From a virus, in IMG/VR virus record IMGVR_UViG_3300042890_002437, positions 1 to 24,093 of that record: a stretch of DNA of 24,093 nt, one strand, 5' to 3'. The position numbers were made by a program, and so were the translations under genes. This document shows positions 16,830-22,788 of the stretch, in pieces (the stretch's first letter is position 1; each line of letters starts with the position of its first letter). The notes below the pieces were generated by a model that saw only the letters and a list, made by a program, of their open reading frames with translations, was not told the DNA's origin and made no database searches.

Positions 16830-17710
16830 ATAGTATATTTGTTTCTATAGCGTCTTTTCGTGATACAGAATTAACAGATACGCTTTATAGTTTATTGTCT
16901 CAAGCAAAAGATTTAAGTAAAATACATGTATGTGTTTTGTCACAAGATGAAAACGATAAGCACCCAAAATTAGAAAATCTCTTTGATCTATTCGGTGTAT
17001 TAGATTATACCTATAAAAAAATGAACTACTTGGAATCCTCTGGTGTTGGATATGCTAGAAACTATATTCAAAATTTTATAAAACCACAGCATGATTTTTA
17101 TTTACAAATTGACAGTCATTCCAGGTTTGTTAAAAACTGGGACGAAATGTTAATTGAAGATTATAATAAGTGTTTAAATTATTGGGATGGAGAAGTTATA
17201 TTAACATCATACCCATATGGATTTACATATGATAAGTTTGGTAATTTTAAATGTGATGAATTCAATAAGCCTCATACAGTAAAAGCAGTTTCTTTTGAAA
17301 ATGATTTTATAGGTTATAACTGTGCCAATATAGAGTATACAGGAGCCGATTATGGAATGCTTACTGGTTATTTTTGTGGTGGCCTTGCTTTTGGAAAGTC
17401 ACAAACTTTTATAGATACTCCATATGATCCAGAAATATTTTTCTATGGAGAAGAGCAAACACTTTCTATTAGATTTTATGAAAAAGGCATAAAGATTATA
17501 GGGCCACCAAGAAATTACATATATCACGACTATGATGGAAGTAGGAGAAAACGTCAATGGGATGGAGATATAAAAAATTATATATCAAATGAAAAAAGGT
17601 CTGAGCAAAGACTTTTGGACTTTTGCAACGGAACAATGCCTGATGCTAAGTATTCATTGAGAGATACCTCTTCAATAATTGGTTGGGCAGAGAAGTTCGT
17701 TGACAAGTAG
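16808..17710 (+). CDS. GT60-like GlcNAc-transferase (Skp1-hydroxyproline type)
   Basis: A 300-residue protein from the ATG at 16808, overlapping the preceding gene by 22 bases; the longer frame from 16763 would overlap further. It matches the PF11397 pattern (GT60; UDP-GlcNAc to hydroxyproline in Dictyostelium Skp1): IFVSIASFRDTELTDTLYSL at residues 10-29; GVGYARNYIQNF at 79-90; the metal-binding stretch FYLQIDSHSRFVKNWDE (97-113, with D102, H104); then YFYGEEQTL (212-218) and IYHDYDG (238-244). GT-A fold, cytosolic. It lies after the Pro/Thr repeat gene and before the oxygenase gene. Sequence is very AT-rich, suggesting transfer. Acceptor here inferred. Confidence 0.78.
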   Translation: MSTAKVVNSIFVSIASFRDTELTDTLYSLLSQAKDLSKIHVCVLSQDENDKHPKLENLFDLFGVLDYTYKKMNYLESSGVGYARNYIQNFIKPQHDFYLQIDSHSRFVKNWDEMLIEDYNKCLNYWDGEVILTSYPYGFTYDKFGNFKCDEFNKPHTVKAVSFENDFIGYNCANIEYTGADYGMLTGYFCGGLAFGKSQTFIDTPYDPEIFFYGEEQTLSIRFYEKGIKIIGPPRNYIYHDYDGSRRKRQWDGDIKNYISNEKRSEQRLLDFCNGTMPDAKYSLRDTSSIIGWAEKFVDK

Positions 17711-17725
17711 CATTATATTCATATA

Positions 17726-17734
17726 TGCTATAAT
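17726..17734 (+). promoter_or_regulatory. Extended -10 TGCTATAAT
   Basis: Between the glycosyltransferase stop (17710) and the oxygenase ATG (17756); AAAGGGAG lies 9 bases before the ATG. Confidence 0.68.
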
Positions 17735-17755
17735 TAATAAAAAGGGAGAAATAAA

Positions 17756-18337
17756 ATGAAAGAGCCTTATCTATTAAAAAATGTTTTTCCACCAGAAGAG
17801 CATAAGCAATTACAAAATTTAGCAATGAATTTGTGGTCAACAGACAAAAGCACTTTTGACGAAAACTTTGGTAGACATCAATGGGCAATTTGGGACGGAA
17901 CTCATAAAGAAAACGTTGAACCATTAAGAAGATTTCATGAAATGCTACTACCTTTAGCAAGAGAAGAATTTGAATCAGAAACATTAGTTCCATCTTGGTG
18001 TTTAATAAGTATTTATGAAAGTGATAAAGCAAAATTATGGAAGCATGTTGATGACAATGCCTGTACATATCACATAAACTATACAATTTTTCATAAAACA
18101 CCTTGGGATTTTTATGTTAAGGGAGAAAAGTTTCAACCACAAGAAAATGATGCTGTAATCTCTTATGGAAATGAACAAGAACACTGGAGAGAAGAATTTC
18201 CAAGCCCAGAAACAAATCTTGTTGCAAATGCTTTTTTCTTTTATGTAGAACCAGATCATTGGTTTTTTACAGAAGGGCCACAGTATTTATACACTGGTAT
18301 ACGTGCTAAAAAAGATAAAGATACTCCAAGCATGTAG
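17756..18337 (+). CDS. 2-oxoglutarate/Fe(II) oxygenase, prolyl-hydroxylase-like
   Basis: A 193-residue protein. WKHVDDN (H97-x-D99) and EHW (H143) give the H-x-D...H iron triad of 2OG/Fe(II) oxygenases, 44 residues apart. Around them, the strands TYHINYTIF and NAFFFYVEP and the W-rich motif PWDFYV form the double-stranded beta-helix pattern. The 2OG-binding Arg/Lys usual after the second His is not clear (R145 lies close; N154 at +11), so it may vary or belong to a less common branch. Prolyl 4-hydroxylases have this fold; with a GT60 gene next door, prolyl hydroxylation is the best guess. Own promoter; 2 bases before the next gene. Confidence 0.7.
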   Translation: MKEPYLLKNVFPPEEHKQLQNLAMNLWSTDKSTFDENFGRHQWAIWDGTHKENVEPLRRFHEMLLPLAREEFESETLVPSWCLISIYESDKAKLWKHVDDNACTYHINYTIFHKTPWDFYVKGEKFQPQENDAVISYGNEQEHWREEFPSPETNLVANAFFFYVEPDHWFFTEGPQYLYTGIRAKKDKDTPSM

Positions 18338-18339
18338 TC

Positions 18340-19374
18340 ATGGGAAATCTTTTTTATCAACTTTACCAACCATGTGGTTTGTTTAATCAAATAACAAGTT
18401 TGGAAGTTGCTGTTGGTTTGGCAAATAGATCTAAAAAACAATTAGTTTTGCATAACATTAGTAATCCTCCAAATGGAGACTACGGTGGAGCAAGAGTTCC
18501 AATTTATTCTGCAAATTATAAATATAATGAAAGAAGCCATTTAATTGATTCTAATGTATTTCCAAATATATTAGATTTAGTTGATTGGGAAAATAAAGAC
18601 TGTAATATTTTTATAAATGACACAGTAGATAGTTTTACTTATGAAGATTTAAAAATAGAAAACCTAATGTCATATTATTCAGTAGAATCAAAAACTTATG
18701 CAAACGAAGAAGAACTTTTTTCTGAAGGAAGAGAAAGGCTTTTGCTAGATGATTATAACAATGTACATTTGAAAAAAACATTAGGATATTACAGTAGGTT
18801 TTTCTTTAATCGTGATTTTTCATTAAACACAAGCCTGTCTTCTGTAAGATTTAAACCAGAGTATTACCAATTAGCAGAAAAGATAGCCCTATCTCTTGGT
18901 CTTTTTAATGGAGCACATTTTAGACTTACAGACCACAAAGGCATGTTTGATCCAGATAATAATATTCTAGATTCTGGTATTAGTCAAATAAATAATGGGC
19001 TTCCTCTTGTTATGTGTACTGATCAGCCAGATAGTGAATTAATAAAAAACTCTTCATATAAATACTTAATGCTAGATGAATACATACTAAATAATTTTTA
19101 TAAAGAGTTTAGAGAGTTTAAGTTTAAAGAAGAAGTATCTTTTGGAATCTTGAATAATCTTGTAATGCACTATAGCCAAGATTTTATTGGAAGCCCAGGA
19201 AGTACTTATACTGGATATATTCATAGAGGATTAAATCAAAAAAGAGATATACAATGGAAAATATTCGGGGAAGAAGAACATCTACAAGATGGTCCATATT
19301 CCTGGAATGGATATAATAATAAAGACAGTTTTACAAAACAATGGTGGAGGGAATGGAAGGAGTCAAGAATATGA
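18340..19374 (+). CDS. GDP-fucose-transferase-like (POFUT-type) glycosyltransferase
   Basis: A 344-residue protein beginning MGNLFYQLYQPCGLFNQITS. The pattern of GDP-fucose protein O-fucosyltransferase-like GT-B enzymes can be followed: CGLFNQITSLEVAVGLAN (12-29), the H-x-R motif GAHFRLTD (191-198), the strand LVMCTDQPD (223-231) and FIGSPGSTYTGYIHRGL (282-298), which would bind the GDP-sugar. Family assignment rests on motif order, not alignment. It starts two bases past the oxygenase stop and overlaps the epimerase start (ATGA), so all three are one unit. Donor probably a GDP-sugar, perhaps GDP-L-galactose or GDP-L-gulose made by the next gene. Confidence 0.62.
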   Translation: MGNLFYQLYQPCGLFNQITSLEVAVGLANRSKKQLVLHNISNPPNGDYGGARVPIYSANYKYNERSHLIDSNVFPNILDLVDWENKDCNIFINDTVDSFTYEDLKIENLMSYYSVESKTYANEEELFSEGRERLLLDDYNNVHLKKTLGYYSRFFFNRDFSLNTSLSSVRFKPEYYQLAEKIALSLGLFNGAHFRLTDHKGMFDPDNNILDSGISQINNGLPLVMCTDQPDSELIKNSSYKYLMLDEYILNNFYKEFREFKFKEEVSFGILNNLVMHYSQDFIGSPGSTYTGYIHRGLNQKRDIQWKIFGEEEHLQDGPYSWNGYNNKDSFTKQWWREWKESRI

Positions 19375-20363
19375 AAACAGCATTAGTGTTAGGCGCAGGA
19401 GGCTTTATTGGAAGCCATATGGTAAGGCGTTTAAAGTCAGAAGGATATTGGGTTACAGGTGCTGACCTAAAGTATCCAGACTTCTCTAAAACAGAAGCAG
19501 ATGTATTTATAGAAAAAGATTTGTCTATATACGAAAATGTTGAAAACATCATACACCTTATGGATGCAATAGCCTTTGATGAGATTTATCAATTTGCTGC
19601 AGATATGGGTGGAGCAGGATATATTTTTACTGGACTAAATGATTCTCAAATTATGGAAAACTCTGCATTAATAAACCTTAATCTTTTAAGAGCACAGTCC
19701 AGGCTTAATGAAAAATATGATATTAACAAAACCAAGATATTCTATTCAAGTTCTGCCTGTATGTATCCTGACTATAAACAGTTAGATGTCAATAATCCTG
19801 GACTTAAGGAATCTGATGCATACCCTGCAGATCCTGACAGTGAGTATGGTTGGGAAAAACTATTTAGTGAGAGAATGTTTTTAGCGTTTAACAGAAACAA
19901 CAAGATCCCTGTAGCCATTGCCAGATACCATAATATTTATGGACCAGAAGGAACTTGGGATGGTGGAAAAGAAAAAGCCCCTGCTGCAATGTGTAGAAAA
20001 GTTATACAAGCAAAAGACTCTATAGAAATTTGGGGGGATGGGGAACAAACTCGTTCATTCCTATATATAGATGAATGCATAGAGGCAACAAGAAGGCTTA
20101 TGGAATCAGATTTTACTGGGCCTGTCAATATTGGGTCTGAAGAGATGGTCACTATTAATCAGTTGGTAGATATTGCCTGTAGTATTGAAGGCAAGGTTTT
20201 AAATAAGATGCATGTTCCTGGCCCTCTTGGAGTTAGGGGAAGAAATTCAAACAATGATTTGGTTAGAAAAGAGTTAGGCTGGGACTATTCTATGACCTTA
20301 AAAGAAGGAATTAAAAAAACCTATCTTTGGATTAAGGGTCAAACAGAAAAGCCCCAGCCCTAA
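19371..20363 (+). CDS. gme: GDP-mannose 3,5-epimerase
   Basis: A 330-residue SDR protein from the ATG at 19371 (overlapping TGA; AAGGAG upstream). NAD-binding GAGGFIGSH (8-16); AADMGGAGYIFTG; the catalytic Cys in SSSACMYP (C130); YGWEK (Y159, K163); KAPAAMCRK (K202); WGDGEQTRSFLYIDE; GPLGVRGRNSNND. These four residues match Arabidopsis GME C145, Y174, K178 and K217 with one constant offset of 15, strong evidence for the enzyme. It converts GDP-D-mannose to GDP-L-galactose and GDP-L-gulose. Rare in bacteria and phages. It lies directly after the fucosyltransferase-like gene, so it likely supplies that enzyme. Convergent with the lysozyme gene one base away. Confidence 0.9.
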   Translation: MKTALVLGAGGFIGSHMVRRLKSEGYWVTGADLKYPDFSKTEADVFIEKDLSIYENVENIIHLMDAIAFDEIYQFAADMGGAGYIFTGLNDSQIMENSALINLNLLRAQSRLNEKYDINKTKIFYSSSACMYPDYKQLDVNNPGLKESDAYPADPDSEYGWEKLFSERMFLAFNRNNKIPVAIARYHNIYGPEGTWDGGKEKAPAAMCRKVIQAKDSIEIWGDGEQTRSFLYIDECIEATRRLMESDFTGPVNIGSEEMVTINQLVDIACSIEGKVLNKMHVPGPLGVRGRNSNNDLVRKELGWDYSMTLKEGIKKTYLWIKGQTEKPQP

Positions 20364-20364
20364 A

Positions 20365-20910
20365 CTATTTAGGAAATTTATTCATCCACATTCTGGTTTT
20401 TGGGGTAATACCCTTCCAAGAAGACCAATCGTCTCCACCGTTGGACATATAGTATGCAATCTCCGCATTTTTTACGGGATTGAATAGTTCAGCGTTTGAG
20501 CCAAGATCAAACTTATCACGTCTGTCTGGACCCAGGTTGTCAATCATATTAATTTGAAACATCCCATAGGATGAGTCCCCAGTCTTATGGTTTCCATTAA
20601 ATGCAAATGGACGACCATTAGATTCTTTCTTGGCTATAGCCCAAGCCACTACTAGATCATTACCTTTAAACCCAACAAGGGAAAGAAGGTCTTTCAGTTC
20701 AACATCTGTAAGATGTGTTTTGTTTTCATAGCGTTCTAACATTTTTGCTTTAGAAACAACAAAAGCCACCTTGTGGGTGGCAGCAGGGTTTTCAGCCTGT
20801 TTAATTAATAAGTTGTTTTCCGTACTTGATGCATTGGCAAAGTTGCTAAAGGGTGCTACAACTCCAACCATTGCTAGGATTCCAATCCAAGCCTTCAAAT
20901 CTCTTCTCAT
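20365..20910 (-). CDS. Secreted lysozyme/lytic transglycosylase (SLT-like)
   Basis: A 181-residue protein with an N-terminal signal peptide or anchor (MRRDLKAWIGILAMVGVVAP, likely cut near ANA, residue 27), then a linker and a lysozyme-like domain from about residue 75: AIAKKESNGRP with Glu96 as the catalytic acid, GDSSYGMFQIN (111-121), and NAEIAYYMSNGGDDWSSWKG near the end. It breaks peptidoglycan glycan strands outside the membrane. AGGAGG upstream of the ATG; extended -10 promoter and leader hairpin at 20936-20970. Convergent with the sugar-nucleotide gene. It may serve as an endolysin with signal sequence, or help infection; a separate endolysin is not seen. Confidence 0.85.
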   Translation of the reverse strand: MRRDLKAWIGILAMVGVVAPFSNFANASSTENNLLIKQAENPAATHKVAFVVSKAKMLERYENKTHLTDVELKDLLSLVGFKGNDLVVAWAIAKKESNGRPFAFNGNHKTGDSSYGMFQINMIDNLGPDRRDKFDLGSNAELFNPVKNAEIAYYMSNGGDDWSSWKGITPKTRMWMNKFPK

Positions 20911-20935
20911 AATAAAAACCTCCTAGAGACTAAAA

Positions 20936-20970
20936 ATGCTACTTGTTAGTAGCATGTATTAATTATAACA
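20936..20970 (-). promoter_or_regulatory. Extended -10 TGTTATAAT plus leader hairpin
   Basis: Minus strand TGTTATAAT (20970..20962); the transcript begins with ATGCTACT-AACA-AGTAGCAT (20955..20936), a perfect 8-bp stem followed by TTTTT, about 25 bases before the ATG. It looks like an attenuator or stabilising leader; it resembles an intrinsic terminator placed in the leader. Confidence 0.6.
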
Positions 20971-21037
20971 TGAATTTGCCACCAAAGTCAAACTTTTGGT
21001 AACATTTTTATAACTTTTTAATTTTTCTATGTGTAAG

Positions 21038-21046
21038 TGGTATAAT
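21038..21046 (+). promoter_or_regulatory. Extended -10 TGGTATAAT
   Basis: Ten bases before the ATG at 21057; no Shine-Dalgarno sequence. Confidence 0.68.
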
Positions 21047-21056
21047 AATAAGTACT

Positions 21057-21584
21057 ATGGCTACTGGCGCAACTACAACTTATGACCTTCCTTATCCCGT
21101 TTTAAGTGACCCTGTAAATGTCCACGAGGATATTCAATCACTTGCAGAACGCATAGAAGATGTTATTTCAAATATTGGACTTCCTTTTATTTCATTAGAA
21201 GTTAGAAATATAACTGTATCAACAATTGCAAAAGGAACCCCCGTTTATATTTCAGGGTATACATCAAAACCAACAATTGCAAAGTGTGACTCAAATGATC
21301 TATCAACATTCCCAGTAGTTGGAATAACACAAGCAGCAATGACAAGTAATTCTGATGGTGTAATAATTATATCTGGTGTCTTTGAAAATATAAACACAGC
21401 AGCATATTCTGCTGGAGATATACTTTATGTTGCTGATAATGGAGGTTTGACAAATGTCCGACCTACTGATGGATCAGGGGCTGTAGCAGTTGTTGCTAAG
21501 TCAAATGCCTCAACTGGAGTTATTATTGTTGGACAGCCAAAAGGCAATGGATCTTGGGGGGCATTAAAAAATGGACTTGCTTAA
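21057..21584 (+). CDS. Tail/virion protein, 175 aa
   Basis: Starts MATGATTTYDLPYPVLSDPV with a helix NVHEDIQSLAERIEDVI (about residues 22-38), an N-terminal attachment pattern seen in phage fibres. Then a beta domain with repeated GTPVYISGYTS-like and GDILYVADNGGL segments, like capsid-decoration or fibre-stem domains with an A-G-D-x-L-Y turn. Ends in KGNGSWGALKNGLA. Near-leaderless start. It probably links to other fibre genes here. Confidence 0.7.
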   Translation: MATGATTTYDLPYPVLSDPVNVHEDIQSLAERIEDVISNIGLPFISLEVRNITVSTIAKGTPVYISGYTSKPTIAKCDSNDLSTFPVVGITQAAMTSNSDGVIIISGVFENINTAAYSAGDILYVADNGGLTNVRPTDGSGAVAVVAKSNASTGVIIVGQPKGNGSWGALKNGLA

Positions 21585-21593
21585 TGGTATAAT
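21585..21593 (+). promoter_or_regulatory. Extended -10 TGGTATAAT, leaderless
   Basis: Directly follows the previous stop (21584) and lies exactly six bases before the ATG at 21600. Confidence 0.74.
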
Positions 21594-21599
21594 TTAACA

Positions 21600-22055
21600 A
21601 TGGCCGTATACAGAAACCCAAATGAAACAGAACTAGAGGGAGTAACACCTCCGTCTACTTATAATATTGGAAATAAGCCACCACTTATTAACTGGACCGT
21701 TGTAATTGGAGATAGTGCTTCTTTTAGAGTTTATGTTGAAGACGATCTTGGAAATCCAGTAGACTATGACACTACATCCGTTGGAGATGATGCTGGTTGG
21801 GATATATCAGGAGATTTTAGAAGATACTCAGACAATGTTGGAGATGATTTGCTTTTTACTGTTTATCCAACACAAACAGAATTTGATGAAATTGGAGAGT
21901 TTACAGTTACTGTAACTCCAGCACAGTCTAAAATATTAAGAACTGGAGATGTCTTTGATATTCAGTTAAGAGATGGTGTTGACCGTGTTTGGACAGTTTG
22001 TCAGGGCGAAATGATTATGATTGGTGAAGTCACAGAACAAGACGAAGTAAGTTAA
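21600..22055 (+). CDS. Ig-like/beta-sandwich virion protein, paralogue 3
   Basis: A 151-residue protein: MAVYRNPNETELEGVTPPST, then LINWTVVIGDSASFRVYVED (residues 30-50), DDAGWDISGDFRRYSDN, and RVWTVCQGEMIMIGEVTEQD near the end. The W-T-V-V-x-GDS strand start and the closing strand match the proteins at 12433 and 13699. Leaderless start. Probably a tail or baseplate decoration protein. Confidence 0.72.
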   Translation: MAVYRNPNETELEGVTPPSTYNIGNKPPLINWTVVIGDSASFRVYVEDDLGNPVDYDTTSVGDDAGWDISGDFRRYSDNVGDDLLFTVYPTQTEFDEIGEFTVTVTPAQSKILRTGDVFDIQLRDGVDRVWTVCQGEMIMIGEVTEQDEVS

Positions 22056-22057
22056 TT

Positions 22058-22306
22058 ATGGCAACAATCAATATAAATAATATTGGCAGAAGCCAAACCA
22101 TATCAAATATAGAAACAATAACAACAACAGTAGAAAACATACCTAGTTACTCTTCGTTAATTTCAAGCATTGCTTTTTTAGTTACAGCAGCAGAAATATT
22201 ACCATTTAGATTAACTATAACTAATATTGGTATTGAGGGCTACCGCCAAAACAATCCACCAGGAATTGGTGTTCAGGTAATTGGCTTCTCTAACTACATA
22301 CTTTAA
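22058..22306 (+). CDS. Small virion-associated protein, 82 aa
   Basis: An 82-residue protein (MATININNIGRSQTISNIET) ending with LPFRLTITNIGIEGYRQNNP and GIGVQVIGFSNYIL. The 'NIGIEGY' and C-terminal 'GxSNYIL' motifs feel like a recurrent phage structural motif, but I cannot name the family. It starts two bases past the preceding stop, presumably by coupling. Confidence 0.65.
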   Translation: MATININNIGRSQTISNIETITTTVENIPSYSSLISSIAFLVTAAEILPFRLTITNIGIEGYRQNNPPGIGVQVIGFSNYIL

Positions 22307-22311
22307 CATTA

Positions 22312-22320
22312 TGCTATAAT
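22312..22320 (+). promoter_or_regulatory. Extended -10 TGCTATAAT, leaderless
   Basis: Exactly six bases before the ATG at 22327, five bases past the previous stop. Confidence 0.74.
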
Positions 22321-22326
22321 ATAGCC

Positions 22327-22773
22327 ATGGCGAGAATATCATTATCAAGCGTAAAGGCCCTGTTTCAGACAGGTGATAGACCAACTCAAGCAGACTATGT
22401 AGATTTAATTGATACTACATCGGCACAGGCAACAGATCTGGGTTCAGCGGGTAACAATGAGTCAACAATTACTGGCATTGAGAATAGCACAATCTTTGAT
22501 AATTTTACTGCCTCAGAATGGAGATCAGTTAAGTATATGATCTCAATAAAAAAGACTTCTGGTGGCGATAATAAATATTACGCTACAGAATTAACCATAT
22601 TACCTGACGGTACAAATGATAATGTCAGTGAATATGGAACAATTGACAATGATGGGAATATTGGCACCATTAGCGTCTCTAGGGCAGGAGGCACAGTTAA
22701 TTTAACTGTAATTCCAGTGGTGGGCGAAACCCCAATAACCTTACGCTACATGCGTACTGGTTTGAAGGCTTAA
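22327..22773 (+). CDS. Fibre/tail protein, 148 aa
   Basis: A 148-residue protein beginning MARISLSSVKALFQTGDRPT, with TQADYVDLIDTTSAQATDLG, an N-terminal motif known from other phage fibre proteins (a 'G-x-x-PTQ-x-DY-x-x-LIDT' pattern). The rest is a beta domain (residues 55-148). Leaderless start. Followed 15 bases on by the long fibre gene, which has its own AAGGAG. Confidence 0.72.
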   Translation: MARISLSSVKALFQTGDRPTQADYVDLIDTTSAQATDLGSAGNNESTITGIENSTIFDNFTASEWRSVKYMISIKKTSGGDNKYYATELTILPDGTNDNVSEYGTIDNDGNIGTISVSRAGGTVNLTVIPVVGETPITLRYMRTGLKA

Positions 22774-22788
22774 CCAAGGAGATAAAAA

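Noticed and set aside
17646-18101. Leftward 151-codon frame opposite the oxygenase gene
   Set aside because: Antisense to a gene with clear oxygenase motifs; the hydrophobic, Phe/Leu/Tyr-rich translation is typical of antisense AT-rich DNA.
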